DNA from: Chamaecrista fasciculata
Lineage: Eukaryota; Streptophyta; Magnoliopsida; Fabales; Fabaceae
Direction: 5' to 3'
DNA length: 64,000 bases
Assembly: GCA_003254925.1 (NCBI GenBank)
Contig: QANZ01022560.1
Span: forward strand, 1 to 64,000
The translations under genes were made by a program, and so were the position numbers. Below the pieces are notes generated by a model. It ran no database searches, had not been told where the DNA came from, and saw only the letters and a program-made list of their open reading frames with translations. Below are positions 1 to 11,444 of this stretch, piece by piece. Position 1 is the stretch's first letter. Each line of letters begins with the position of its first letter.

Positions 1-600
1 AAATTCATTGTTTTTATGTTTTTATAGTACATTTTATATTTTTAAAATAAAATATGTATTTGTTGGGAGATTGAAATGTGTGATTACAATTTTGGAATGA
101 AGAATATATATATATATATCCACTCAAATTTAAATTAAACTGAGATACTACATGCATGTTTGTGTCTTATCACTTTTTAAAACACTTGCGTGATATTTAC
201 ATTATGCTTGTGTAATATAAGGACATATTAGTAATTAAGTTTTTGAAAGGAACGATCGTTAATTTATTAACAAAACCATTACCTCTTGTGCTAATCTAGG
301 GTTAATTTGTTCAGGCATATATTCAAATCTTATGATAGCTTTCTCGAAGAACACAGAAAATTGATGCTGATGAATTGAATTAATATAATGACCCTTCATG
401 ATGCATGTCAAGTTTTAATTATTCGAAATAGGAATATATAATTAATGGTTTTGTACCAAATAAATTATGATTCATGGGCTTAATTAATTACATGCATTAC
501 ACTTTTCCTCTACATCAATGATTATTTCTACAACATCTCTTTATCTTTTGATGCTTTATATATTTGAACAATACGATACACACGAACCTTCTTGGTATTT
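1..600. other. AT-rich intergenic spacer
   Basis: No ORF with recognisable protein similarity, no RNA gene and no clear repeat structure. A short (TA)n run lies near 105-118. Confidence 0.5.
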
Positions 601-633
601 TCTTTGACTAATTGTAAAGAGTAAAAACAAAAA

Positions 634-653
634 AGAAAAAAAAAAAAAAAAAN

Positions 654-682
<29 letters not shown>
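634..682. repeat. Poly-A low-complexity tract with one ambiguous base
   Basis: Almost pure A for about 48 bases with a single N at 653. The N suggests that the homopolymer length was not resolved by sequencing. Short ORFs crossing it (runs of Phe on the minus strand) are artefacts of the tract. Confidence 0.9.
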
Positions 683-684
<2 letters not shown>

Positions 685-843
685 AAGTTCTTTTATAAAG
701 TTGTTTCTTAAACAAATAAAACTCCATGGTTATGAAGAAATTAAGGAAAGCATGAAAGTTATGCTTAGTCGAAACGCAACATTCAAAAGTGGCAAGTGTT
801 TCTTTTTTTTTTTCTCCCTTTAAGTATATATATTTAATTATTA

Positions 844-1436
844 GGGTAAATTGCATAGAACATCCATGCGAGATTTGGAGTATTTCGATATCGGGTCTGT
901 GTGGCTTAAAAGGTTACAATCTAGGGACTGAAGTTTGCTTTATTAGCATAAAAGGCCCCTCTTCATCCAAAATTTAACAAAAATTTGGACTAAAATATCA
1001 ATTTAAGACCCTAACTATTAATTTTCTATGCATTTAACTCTTTGTTTCTATATGAGGGAGGAATTTTAATGCAATAACAAAAACATTTCATAGACTTTGA
1101 CTTTACCTATTACAAGAATGGTTGAATATAATTGTAAAAGGATCTTCAAATTCTGTCAAATAAAAAATTTTCTCAATAGCCAGAGTCAAAACCCCCAAAA
1201 ATTTTTTGTTTTTGCATCAAAGTCCCTCTCTCATAAAAACAATGAGTCAAATGCATAGAAAATTAATAATTAGGATCTTAAAATAGTATTTTATCCCAAA
1301 TTTTTGTTAAATTTTGAACGAAGAGCCCTTTTATGCTAACAGAGCAAACATCGGTCCCTAAATTACAACTTTTTAAATTACATAGACTCGATCTCGAAAT
1401 ACCTCAAACCGCAAAGACTTTCTCTGTAATTTATCC
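844..1436. mobile_element. Foldback (Mutator-like MITE) element with 9-bp target duplication
   Basis: The left end starts GGGTAAATTGCATAGA and the right half is its inverted, diverged copy ending AATTTATCC. The arms cover nearly the whole 0.6 kb. The element is flanked on both sides by the 9-bp direct repeat TAATTATTA (835-843 and 1437-1445), as expected of Mutator-superfamily insertion. It has no transposase. A related single arm lies near 14700-14962. Confidence 0.8.
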
Positions 1437-1571
1437 TAATTATTATAAACATGTCTTTTGCTTTGTTTTTTCTTTCCATAAGTGGAATATATTCTAACAA
1501 CCCCTAGCACCTAATATACAGTTGTAATAGTAAGAATTTAACTCAATTAATTAGTTTCCCAATTATAGATA

Positions 1572-2001
1572 GGGTAAATTACACTTTGGTATCCTGTGGT
1601 TTGACCCTATTTCACTTTGGTACCCTGTGGTTTGAAACTTGACACTTTGGTACCCTGTGGTATTCTCCATTAACACTTTGGTACCTTTTGGAGCTATTTT
1701 GTAATTTTAACCATAATAAATTTTACAAAAATTACATATTGACCCCAAAAAAATTTTAAATTTTTCATTTTAGTCCCTATATAATATGTATCCAGGGACC
1801 TATTTGTAATTTTTTGAAAATTTTTTGGGGTCAATATGTAATTTTTGCAAAATTTGTTATGGTTAAAATTACAAAATAGCTCCAAAGGGTACCAAAGTGT
1901 TAATGGAGAATACCACAGGGTACCAAAGTGTCAAGTTTCAAACCACAGGGTACCAAAGTGAAATAGGGTCAAACCACAGGGTACCAAAGTGTAATTTACC
2001 C
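1572..2001. mobile_element. Foldback (Mutator-like MITE) element, 'accaaagtg' family, copy 1
   Basis: Each arm repeats the phrase CACTTTGGTACCCTGTGG about every 30-40 bp, and the second arm is the reverse complement of the first. Ends read GGGTAAATTAC and GTAATTTACCC. Perfect 9-bp direct repeats TTATAGATA flank it (1563-1571 and 2002-2010). A second copy is at 52264-52681 and a degenerate relative near 62816-63045. Confidence 0.85.
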
Positions 2002-2010
2002 TTATAGATA

Positions 2011-2299
2011 TGTTTATATATATACAAAGATCGACATTTTAGATTATTCCGTAATTAATGGTTATATATGGTGATAAAATTAGTGACTAAACTATTAATT
2101 TAATTTTTTACATATTAGTCTTTTAATTTATGTTTTTTTTCTTCACTTAGTTGTTCAAATTTAATTAATTTTTTAATGTGATTAGTAGTTAAATTGATGA
2201 GATTGTAACCGACGAGTATTTGGTGCAGTGATAAGTGAGATGTATCATAAGTTGAAGGACTTAAATTTGAACCTTTATTGCTGAAAACTATTTAGCGAT
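2011..2299. other. Spacer upstream of the LINE
   Basis: AT-rich sequence without recognisable features. It may include the 5' untranslated region of the LINE, whose exact 5' boundary I cannot place. Confidence 0.4.
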
Positions 2300-4186
2300 A
2301 TGAGAGGAGCGACGGAGTCTGCTGGGGGCTCAGTGAAAGGCACGACGGTGGGAACAGCGAGGTCAGTCGGTGATTTGAGCAAGGATGAGCAGGACCAACT
2401 GGAAAGGAGTAATAAGAAGGCCAAACCGGGGGGAGATAACTCTCAACTGATAGAGGATGTTGCGCCAAAGGAGAGTAATGAAGAAACAGAGCAAAATGCT
2501 TTGGTTATTTATGAAAAACCAGAGGATCGAAATTCTGGGAAACAGGAGCCCATGGCCAATCAATGGTCCTACAGAGATCGTCTGATGGGAGTCAATGGGA
2601 ATGGTGGAAATAAAACAGAGGAGGATGAGCATATATGGGATGAAGAGGACTTCTCAGATGATGAAGAGTATAGACAAAGAAAGAAGAATGTGCTATGTCC
2701 TGGCATTGACATCAATAGGGAGCGTCGTATCAACTTATGCCGTCCCTAGAGAAAGTCCCTCATTATCAAAGTGCTGGGGAAGGACGTGGGTTTCAAATTC
2801 CTGCATGAAAAAATTCATAAACTTTGGAAACCAACAGGAGCTTTTGAATTGATAGATATTCCAAACAACTTCTGGTTGGTGCGGTTCACATCCGATAGTG
2901 ATTTCGATTTTGCCTTGGATGGGGGGCCCTGGTTGGTGGCAGGACACTAATTGATGTGCTAGAGATGGAAACCTGAATTCGAACCTGTGGATGACAACGT
3001 TCGTAAACAAGCAGTTTGGGTGAGAATTCTAGGTCTGCCAATTGAATACTATGAAAAACATCTGCTATGGGAACTGGGTAATGAGATTGGAAGAACCCTG
3101 AAAGTAGACATGCATAGTATCAATGACAAAAAAATGTCTAATGGATTGTTCAACCTGAACGGGGTCAATTCGCCCGGATGTGTGTCGAGGTTGATCTTAG
3201 AAAAACTTTGGTGCCGAAAGTTCATGTCAGATGGAAAGAATATCCTATGGAGTACGAGGGATTGTCCTTGATCTGTTTTGAATGTGGGTGTTTTGGCCAC
3301 ATGAGCGAACTTTGCCCATACAAACTGAAACCGGCGGCGAGTCCATCAACCACGACGGGAGGTGTATCGGTGGAGGGGAGAGCTTCTTCTGGTGTGAAAC
3401 AATTTGGGAATGGCGATAATTTTGGGCCTTGGATGATTGCTCCTCGCCGCTAAGGTCGGCCAAGATTGGCCAAGGATCAAGGAAGCGGCGATTCTGCAAA
3501 TAAGGAAGATTCCCAACGTGATTTTGGGAAAGAGAATATTTCCATGAATAGAAACTCTCATAATCAAGGGAATGGTAACAGATTTGATAGCCTTAATGAT
3601 ATTATGGATGAAGATCAGGGAATAATGGGATATGTGGAGGATTCTGCGCAAAAGGAGGATATAAATGGAAATAGAGAGTCAACTATGGATACATGTGTGG
3701 CTCTTGGTGGGCATAAGGTGATTCAACAAAAGGGAAGGCCTTCTTCAGATGAGCCAGTGTCCAAAGATCTCAATAAGATTCAAGACTCACGTGGTCAAGG
3801 AAAAAAGAAGGCTACTGGAGGGGGGGGGTTCGACTTTGGGCCCAAATAAAAATGTGGACATGAGAATTGGAAGAAGCCCAAGGAAAGTGGATCATTCCAC
3901 TAGGATCAGGGAAAGAAGCGCTAGACCTAGGGCCTGGAAAATAACGTCTAATTCACCTACTCCTCCTACATCCACATCTCGTGAAGCTCAAATTGATGTT
4001 GGGCCATCGAGAACCAGTGGCAGTGCGTCATTTCAAAATGAGGAGGATGGGGTTTTTCGCAGAAAGCCACCTGATGATGAAGAATTTTGGAGGATGATGA
4101 AATATGAAGAAAAACATCTAAAGGATGCTAGGCAAGACCCGATGGATATTAATGGTGTTGTCACCAGGGTGCATACCCTTCTCTAG
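2300..4186 (+). pseudogene. LINE ORF1 (gag-like, DUF4283 plus CCHC zinc knuckle), broken
   Basis: In the intact family this is the RNA-binding, nucleocapsid-like protein of the element. Reading starts MRGATESAGG at 2300 and stays in one frame through the DUF4283-like region, except that the usual Trp codon of the RPW motif is TAG at 2747-2749. A further TAA lies at 2948-2950. After a frameshift near 3150 the zinc knuckle is readable at 3274-3315 as C-x2-C-x4-H-x4-C (CFECGCFGHMSELC). A second stop follows at 3451-3453, and a run of G near 3822-3829 shifts the frame again. The last segment is low-complexity and charged and ends at 4186, 44 bases before the likely ORF2 start. Identification by motifs and order is firm; the exact N-terminus is less so. 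Confidence 0.82.
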
Positions 4187-4229
4187 GGAGTTTCTCTCCT
4201 TGGTTTTACTGCTACCTCTCCCTTTTCAT

Positions 4230-7200
4230 ATGTTTATGTTTAATCTAAACATTTGTTGTTGGAACGTGCGTGGCGCATGCTCGAAGTATTTTCCTTGTCT
4301 GTGTAGGGATTTGGTGAAAAAATACTCTGTTGATTTTTTAATTGTGCTGGAACCACGTTGTAGTGGAGACAAGGCCGATGGCATTATTAAAAAAAATGGC
4401 TTTGATAATAGTTGGAGGATGGAAGCTATTGGGTATTCAGGTGGTATTTGGATTATTTGGAATGCTCCTGACATCAAAGTTTCGCATTATGATGCTATGC
4501 CTCAATGTGTTGCCATTTTGTTGGAGAAAAACAATGAAGATCTCGTTTTATCATGTGTCTATGGAGCAACAACTGTTATAAAACGTAGAGAGTTATGGGC
4601 TCATCTTAATTCTCTCAAACATGGCATGGTTAATACCCCATGGGCTTGTATTGGGGATTTCAATGCTTATACTTGTTATGATGATAAAATTGGAGGCTCG
4701 GGTCCAAATCTAGCTTCTATGGAGGATTTTGTTGTTTGTCTTGATGATTGTGGACTCTTTGACTTGGGTTTTCAGGGACCTAAATTCACTTGGAGTAACG
4801 GGCATATTCAGGAAAGAATTGAACACTGTGTTGTGAATATGAGGTGGCTTGAGGTGTATTTTGAGGCTAGTGTTCTTCACTTGAATCAGTTTAAATCTGA
4901 TCACAGGCCTTTACTTCTCAAGACTTGTCAGAATGAAGCTTCTAAAGTGAGAAGAGAGCCTAGTTTCTTCTTCCAGACAACTTGGCTTACACACGAATCT
5001 TTTCCCAAACTTGTAGAGGATGCTTGGAAGACAAGGAGGTGTTGGTCAGAGTCTATTGAATCTTTTTCTAAAGCTGCTAAAGTTTGGAACTACAAGGTGT
5101 TTGGTAACATTTTCAGAAGGAAGAAAAAAAATTATGAGAAGACTTGAAGGGGTTGATAATGTTATTACCAGAGGTAGTAACAAAGATTTTTCTATCATTC
5201 AGAAGGATCTTTGGAAAGAGTATGAGGAGGTAATTCTTCAAGAAGAGATGTACTGGCACCAAAGAGCTAGATGTGATTGGCTTGCTCTTGGTAACAAGAA
5301 TACTCACTTCTTCCACATGGCTACTAATATAAAGAAAAAACGACGTACTATTGAGATGCTTAGGGATGATGATGGAACCTGGTGCACTGATCAAAACCAT
5401 CTGAAACACTTGGCTTCGAATTTTTACAAAAAATTATATGCCAATGAGCAAGATATTGATGTTGATTTCGCTAAAATTCCAAACTGCTTCCCCAAGCTTC
5501 AGGAGGATGTGCTTCTGTATATCCAACGTGAAGTCAAGGATGATGATGTTAAAGCTGCAGTTTTCAGTATTAAAGGTACGAAAGCCCCCGGGCCCGATGG
5601 CATTCATGGGATTTTTCTGCAAAATCAATGGAAGACAGTGGGAGGTTCAGTTTGTAGTTTCGTGAGGGATGTATTCCATGACCCTGCTCGCATCAATGAG
5701 GTTAATGATACTCTTTTGGCACTTACTCCTAAAGTTGATCATCCTGATAACATGAAATATTTTCGTCCAATTGCCCTTTGTAATGTTATTTATAAAGTGG
5801 TAATGAAAATTGTTGCTAATCGTCTGAAGGAACATATGGATTTTCTGGTTGGAAAAATCAATGCAGTTTCATCTCTAGCAGGAATAGCTATGATAATATT
5901 ATTATTGCCCAGGAAATTATTCACTCCATGGAAAGGAAAAAAGGCAGGAAGGGGTTGATGGCTGTTAAAGTTGACCTTGAGAAAGCTTATGACAGGATTC
6001 GGTGGGACTTTCTAGAAGGTACTCTCAACTCAATTGGTCTTAACCATTAGTGGGTTAGATTAATTATGAGTTGTGTTTCCTCTGCTAAAATGAAAGTTAT
6101 TTGGAATGGTCTTCATTCAGATGAGTTTGTGATGGAGAGAGGGATTCGTCAGGGCGACCCGTTGTCTCCTTATCTTTTTGTGTTATGTATGGAACAGTTG
6201 AGTCATCTCATTGACACCGCTATTGATAATGGAGATTGGAAACCCATCAGCCTTTCACAAAATGGTCCAAAGATTTCATATCTGTTCTTTGCTGATGATC
6301 TCTTTCTTTTTTCTGAAGCTAACATTCACCAGGCAGGCATAATGGGTAACATTCTTGATATTTTTTGCAATCTCTCGGGTGAAAAGGTGAGTGCTGATAA
6401 AACCCGTATCTTTTGCTCTCTAAATGTTAACCACTTGATTAAAAACCAGATCAGTGAGTGTGCTGGTTATCAACTCACTAGTAATCTTGGAAAATATCTG
6501 GGGGCTCCTTTGCATCATTCTAGAGTTACTAAATTCACTTACCAGTTTGTGATTGACAAAGCCAAAAAAAGAATGAGCACTTGGAAAGCAAAGACTCTCT
6601 CTTTAGCAGGTCGTGCCACTCTGATCCGCTCTGTTCTTAACTCTCTGCCTATTTACTACATGCAAACTGCTCTTTTGCCTATTAAAGCTTGTGATGATCT
6701 GGACAAGATTGCAAGGGATTTCTTGTGGGGTTCGAGTGGCAACAGAAGAAGACCGAGCCTTGTTGCTTGGGACAAAGTGTGTACCCCGAGTCAGTTTGGA
6801 GGTCTTAGTTTCAAATCTACCAGAAGAATGAATGAAGCTCTTATCATGAAGCTTGGATGGGAACTCATGACAAGAAGAGATAAACTTTGGGTCAATGTCT
6901 TGAGGCATAAAAACAACTGTGGCAATAACACCATTCCAAATGTTGCTAAAAGAAACATGGAAAGCAATATTTGGAGAGGCATTCGTCGAACATGGCATCA
7001 TGTGACAGCTAATATTAAGTGGGTTATTGGAGATGGGCATACTGCTAATTTCTGGAGTGAAGTCTGGTTGGGTAAAGAACCTCTTTTGAACTTTACGAAT
7101 AGAGATCTTTCTCAAACAGATTTGGAAGCTAAAGTTGTTGATTATGCGACTTGAGATGGTGACTGGGATTGGAGCAAATTGGCGGGCATACTCTCTACAA

Positions 7201-8042
7201 GAGGTTGCATGAAGCTTGCCTCTCATCTTCCTCCTGCGGCTAGTAGAGATATGGATGTTGTTTCTTGGAATCATAGTAAAAACAATGAGTTTTCTGTCTC
7301 TGCTGCTTATTCTTACTTGGCCAATGATAGAAATCTTATTAGTAATAAATTGTGGAGAAAAGGCTGGCATTGGCATGGGCCCCAGAGAATTAAAACTTGT
7401 CTTTGGCTTGTGGGTTCCAACAAACTTATGACTAACATGGAGAGAAGCCGGCGTGGGATGACTGATCAGAATTTGTGCCCAAGATGTGGTTTGGATGGCG
7501 AATCGACGTTACATGCTCTCCGGGATTGTGTTAAGGTGAAGTGTATTTGCGAGAAAATCCTTGTTGATAGCAACTGTTCCACTTTCTTCAATGAAGACTG
7601 TAATGATTGGCTTCTTACAAACCTCAATAATCATCTCACTGCAAACTATAGAGACTGGAACTGTATTTTTGGAGTGACGGTATGGTACTTGTGGAGGGAA
7701 AGAAACAACCTTGTCTTTAAAGGAAAAACTGCTGATACTGACCAAAGTGTTTGGAACATCCTTCATTATGTGGATGAAATCATGCTTAACAATGCCAGGC
7801 TTGTTGAAGTGAAAACCGAAAAGAGGGTTGAGCTTATTGGTTGGAATTTTCCCAATGAAGGCTGGACTAAATGTAATACTGATGGAGCTTGTTTGGATGG
7901 TGGCAGAAATACTTGCTACGGTGGTGTCCTAAGAGATGACTCTGGCATATGGATTATTGGCTTTACCCGTGGATTATTGGCTTGTTTGAATGATGATGTG
8001 GCAAATATCGATAAAGTGGATTTAACGACAGATCATGGATAG
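4230..8042 (+). pseudogene. LINE ORF2: AP endonuclease, reverse transcriptase, zf-RVT, partial RNase H; broken
   Basis: The polyprotein would nick target DNA and copy the element RNA. ATGs at 4230 and 4236 precede the endonuclease: NICCWNVRG (metal-binding Asn), LEPR, GDFNA and SDHRPLL are visible. The usual ERLDR motif reads ERIEH, a probable loss of function. A frameshift in the A-run near 5124-5132 moves to the RT frame (KAPGPDGI, FRPIALCN). Another near 5860 disrupts the SSF(I/V)PGR region, VDLEKAYDRI follows at about 5970, and TAG at 6048-6050 replaces a Gln. RQGDPLSPYLF and the catalytic FADD (6288-6299) are intact. TGA at 7152-7154 ends the RT frame. The zf-RVT region (CPRCG near 7480) and an RNase H start with NTDGA (about 7876) follow in one frame to 8042, where the domain is cut short. 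Confidence 0.9.
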
Positions 8043-8046
8043 ATGT

Positions 8047-8143
8047 TTTCAAAAGTTATGGGACCAAAATTGCAACAAAAAAGTTATGGGACTAAATTGA
8101 GACATTTGCCAAAGTTATAGGACCAAAAGTTTACTTTAGTCAA
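8047..8143. repeat. Fragment of the 'ggaccaaa' foldback family
   Basis: Iterated phrases AAGTTATGGGACCAAA / AAGTTATAGGACCAAA resemble the terminal repeats of the foldback element at 61542-62812. Only one arm is present, and it abuts the truncated LINE. Confidence 0.55.
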
Positions 8144-8159
8144 AAAGAAAAAAGAAATT

Positions 8160-8760
8160 GGTGAGAGTGGGTGGTCATCCGACATGTACAAGTTTGGTTG
8201 AAAACTTGAAATACAAATATCCCGGATGTTTAGGTGAGTGAGATAACTCTGAGCAGAAAAACGAGGGGCTTTGAGAAAGCGACTGCCACGTGTCGGTTTT
8301 GGCGAATAAAGGGAAACAAAGAAAATGTGCGAAAGTAGTCCTTCCTTGAGTTCGCATTCGAACTTAGCAAGAAAGAAGAGAGAGAGACCGACAGAGAAAC
8401 ATAGTCACATGGGTGCGTGTGGGACCCACATGTGAAACTTTATTAGAGTTTAGAGTTACTTATATTTTTAGGGCACATGACATGGACTTTCCATAAAGTT
8501 GACCTGTACTTCTAAATCTCAGACATGTAGGCCCCACATGTCCCCACTCTCTTTTTTCTTTCTTTCTTCTTTTTTTCCTTTCTTAGCTACCTTCCACATT
8601 TTCAATATTAAATTAAAACAGAAAATTATCTCTATCTGTAATTTTATTCCTAAAATAATCTAAAGCACCAATTTCCTTGTTTATTAAGGGGATTATTCCT
8701 GTGACTCATTTCCACGCTGAGTATGTACTTAATTGAATCAAAACTAATTAGAGAAAATTG
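8160..8760. promoter_or_regulatory. Less repetitive block upstream of the Aux/IAA gene with three TGTCGG motifs
   Basis: This is the least repetitive stretch between the LINE and the Aux/IAA gene. It holds TGTCGG (a high-affinity ARF-binding hexamer) on the plus strand at 8291-8296, overlapping a G-box CACGTG at 8287-8292, and on the minus strand at 8179-8184 and 8388-8393. It lies 1.6-1.8 kb upstream of the start codon, so control of that gene is a guess. Hexamers of this kind also occur by chance. Confidence 0.3.
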
Positions 8761-8860
8761 ATGATTTTACTTTTTAGTGCTAAAATAATATTTTCATTTA
8801 ATGCTAAAAAATTAAAATCATGAAATTTACTTACTGAAGAAATAATATTTAAATTAACAT

Positions 8861-9108
8861 CATAATAAAATAATTAAATTAATTATACTTACATATTTGA
8901 TATACAAAATATTTTTAGAAACTACATTAAATTTTTTATTATAATACTTTTTAAAGGATTAAATTGTTAATTTACTTAAATAATCATAATAAAATATTTA
9001 AATTAATTATACTTACATATTTGAGATACTAAATATATTTAGAAACTAAATTAAAAATTTTATTATTATATTTTTTAAAGGATTAAAATTGTTAATTTAC
9101 TTAATGAT
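8861..9108. repeat. Tandem duplication, unit about 124 bp, two copies
   Basis: Two adjacent AT-rich copies start at about 8861 and 8985 with the shared phrase TTAAATTAATTATACTTACA and end TTGTTAATTTACTTAA. They differ by scattered substitutions and small indels. Confidence 0.75.
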
Positions 9109-9114
9109 AAAAAA

Positions 9115-9204
9115 GAATTAATTAGATACAAATTAATAGACAAGAAATACGAATTTTTATTATTAAAAAATTAATTAGATACAAATTAATAGACAAGAAA
9201 TAAA
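9115..9204. repeat. Short direct repeat, two copies
   Basis: The phrase TTAGATACAAATTAATAGAC occurs at about 9121 and again about 53 bp downstream, followed both times by AAGAAATA. This suggests a small local duplication. Confidence 0.7.
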
Positions 9205-9403
9205 TTTTCTCTTTCAATACTAAAAATTTGAAAACATGAGGAATTTCAGGCGAAAAATGAAAATTGAAAAAAATGAAGATATTTGGGTGAATAGGTACGT
9301 GGATGTTTGGTGTCTACAAGAAACATTGTGTGCACATAACACGGCTTCGTAGCCTATGCCTCCGAACACGAATTATATATTATGCAAGCAATAGGCAAGA
9401 AAT

Positions 9404-9679
9404 GAGTAAACTACTAAATTGGTCCCTGGATTATTGACCGCTGACAGATTGGTCTCTGAATTTAGGAAATTGATAAATAGGTCTCCAAATTTTTCTAACG
9501 AGTCAAATAGGTCCCCGAATTTTTCTAACATTTGTCAAATAGGTCCTTCTGTGCATGTTATTCGGGGACCTATTTGACTAACGTTAGAAAAATTCGAGGA
9601 CCTATTTGTCAATTTCCTAAATTTGAAGACCAATCTATCAGCAAACCAATAATCCAGAAACCAATTTGATAGTTTACTC
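9404..9679. mobile_element. Foldback MITE with perfect 10-bp target duplication
   Basis: Ends are GAGTAAACTACTAAATTGG and its inverted copy ending AGTTTACTC. Internal 'aaataggtcc' phrases are mirrored about a centre near 9555. Perfect direct repeats GGCAAGAAAT flank it (9394-9403 and 9680-9689). The size and 10-bp duplication fit a Mutator-like miniature element. It lies about 330 bp upstream of the Aux/IAA start codon. Confidence 0.85.
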
Positions 9680-9838
9680 GGCAAGAAATTCAATTAAAGA
9701 GGTTATGGTAAACTGACCCCTGGAGGGCCCAAACTTCCAAGCAATCAATTAATCAACCCATCAAATCACTCCCACACGCTTCCCTCATTTATTCATATAT
9801 GCTGTCACACCAAAAACCAAAACCCCCAGTTTCCGTTA

Positions 9839-9918
9839 CACGTGTCACTCTCCCTATGGTCCAACGCGCTCGCCGTCCACCCACGCTTACTCTCTCTTTA
9901 TTCTCTTTATATATATAA
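9839..9918 (+). promoter_or_regulatory. Proximal promoter of the Aux/IAA gene: G-box and TATA box
   Basis: A CACGTG G-box at 9839-9844 is followed by TATATATAAA at 9909-9918, about 95 bp before the ATG. The intervening sequence is C/T-rich. The position fits a normal plant core promoter with a short 5'UTR. No canonical TGTCTC element is visible in this proximal segment. Confidence 0.55.
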
Positions 9919-10012
9919 ACTCAAAACACTCCCCCAACTTTTCTTTAACAAAATCCTCTGTAACTAAGACTTTGAAGAAAGAACGTGCAAAGTTGAAACG
10001 ACACCGTCAAAT

Positions 10013-11444
10013 ATGTCTGCCACGGTCGATCATGACGACGATCTTAACCTGAAGGATACGGAGCTGACGTTAGGCCTTCCCGGTGCCAAATCCGGCACGA
10101 AACGTGGCTTCTCCGAGACCGTCGATCTCAATCTAGACGGCGGAATTCAAAACGAAGAAGGCGCATCATCGTCGACGACGACCGAGAAATCACATTCACA
10201 AGCTGGCAGCAACAATAATTCATCATGCGCGCCTAAACCAAAGTAAGAATCTAATTAATTAATGGATTGAATTGATAGATTAATTTATGAAATTATTAAT
10301 TGAGTGATTACGACGGTGTTTTAGGGGAGAGACGGCGGTGGTAGGGTGGCCGCCGGTGAGGGCTCATCGGAAAAGCGTGATGAAAAGAGGAGGAGGAGGA
10401 AGCAATAATAAGTACGTGAAGGTGGCGGTGGACGGAGCACCGTATCTGAGAAAAGTAGATCTTGAATCTTACCGGAGTTATGAGGATCTTTTCACCTCCT
10501 TCCACACCAAGTTTCCATGCTTAACCATTCGTATGTAACTAACTAACTAATAATTCTGGTTTCTTATTCCAATTTCCGATAACTAATTATTACTACTAGT
10601 TTCAGACTTTGTTACGGATTCGTTTCTACTTGCTGTAACAACTCACGCCATATGTGTGTATGTGTATGTGAGGGGTAATTTAGTCTTTTTGTGGATATAC
10701 ACATACAGGAAATGATTTGAGAGAGAGAAAACTTGTGATAATGGAAAGTGGAAATCATGGTGCGGAATACGTGCCTACCTATGAAGACAAAGATGGTGAT
10801 TGGATGATGCTTGGCGATGTACCTTGGAAGTAAGTTTCAGATATAACATATAGTTTAGTCCTTAAATTTGTTGTAAATTTGTGATTTAGTCTCTAAATAT
10901 TAGAAATGTAATTTCTTGTTACTTGAATATTTTAGGGTAAACTAATAATTTAGTCCTTGAAAGATTATCGAACTGACAACTCAATTCCTAAAAGATCAAC
11001 ATTCTATACTTTTTAATCCCTACAAGATTAAAACAGTATACTGTTCAGTCTATAAAAAGGACTAATTAGTATATTGTTTTGATCCTTCAGGGATTAAATT
11101 GTACATTTCAATCTTTCAAGGACCACATTGTTAGTTTACTCAATATTTTACTAACATAAATTATTTAATCTTAGATCTGTATGTAATGTTTTACAATTTT
11201 AGGGATTAAATAGTTAACATTTATAAAATTGAAGGACTAAATTGTTGTTTTAAGAAAATATAAGAGCCAAAAATAGGTTTCTCTTTTTTTTTTTTTTCAT
11301 TTGGTCTAGCTAATTTGATTTATGATTCAATATCCAAATCTCTAATTTAATTGATTTCTTCGATTACGTAACAGGATGTTTGTTGAAACATGCAAGAGAA
11401 TAAGGTTGATGATAGGCTCAGAGGTGGCCAATATATCGGCTTAG
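10013..11444 (+). CDS. IAA15: Aux/IAA transcriptional repressor, IAA15-like
   Basis: Nuclear auxin-response repressor that binds ARF factors and is degraded through TIR1/AFB when auxin is present. Coding exons 10013-10242, 10325-10530, 10709-10829 and 11375-11444 join with GT-AG borders to 208 residues. Domain I is the repression motif LTLGL (residues 18-22) in [14 protein letters not shown] follows. Domain II, the degron, is VVGWPPVR (82-89). The PB1 region has KYVKV with its basic Lys (109) and the acidic YEDKDGDW (170-177), then [14 protein letters not shown]. The stop codon lies directly at the end of exon 4, with a 3'UTR intron after it, so the C-terminus is short (GSEVANISA) and lacks the basic tail of IAA7/14/17-type proteins. 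TELTL and ERK before domain IV resemble Arabidopsis IAA15, and the neighbouring genes agree with that assignment. Family call is certain; the IAA15 assignment is inferred. Confidence 0.95.
10935..11141. mobile_element. Foldback MITE in Aux/IAA intron 3, 9-bp target duplication
   Basis: Ends GGGTAAACTAATAATTTAGTC and inverted TTAGTTTACTC. Perfect 9-bp direct repeats AATATTTTA flank it (10926-10934 and 11142-11150). It lies wholly inside the 545-bp third intron and has no coding capacity. It belongs to the same family as the copies near 12258, 36240 and 37540. Confidence 0.88.

Larger units (their letters stand above)
2300..8042 (+). mobile_element. Decayed L1-type LINE (non-LTR retrotransposon), 3'-truncated
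   Basis: Plus-strand remnants follow plant LINE order: ORF1 with a DUF4283-like region and CCHC zinc knuckle, AP-type endonuclease, reverse transcriptase with FADD, a zf-RVT zinc region, and the start of an RNase H domain. The RNase H part stops soon after its first Asp, and the sequence passes directly into an unrelated 'ggaccaaa' repeat at about 8045, so the 3' end and any poly-A tail are missing. At least three nonsense codons (2747-2749, 6048-6050, 7152-7154) and several frameshifts make it non-autonomous. Overall identity to LINE motifs is still high, suggesting moderate age. Confidence 0.9.

Noticed and set aside
6603..7376. 257-codon minus-strand ORF
   Set aside because: Antisense shadow of the LINE reverse transcriptase frame.
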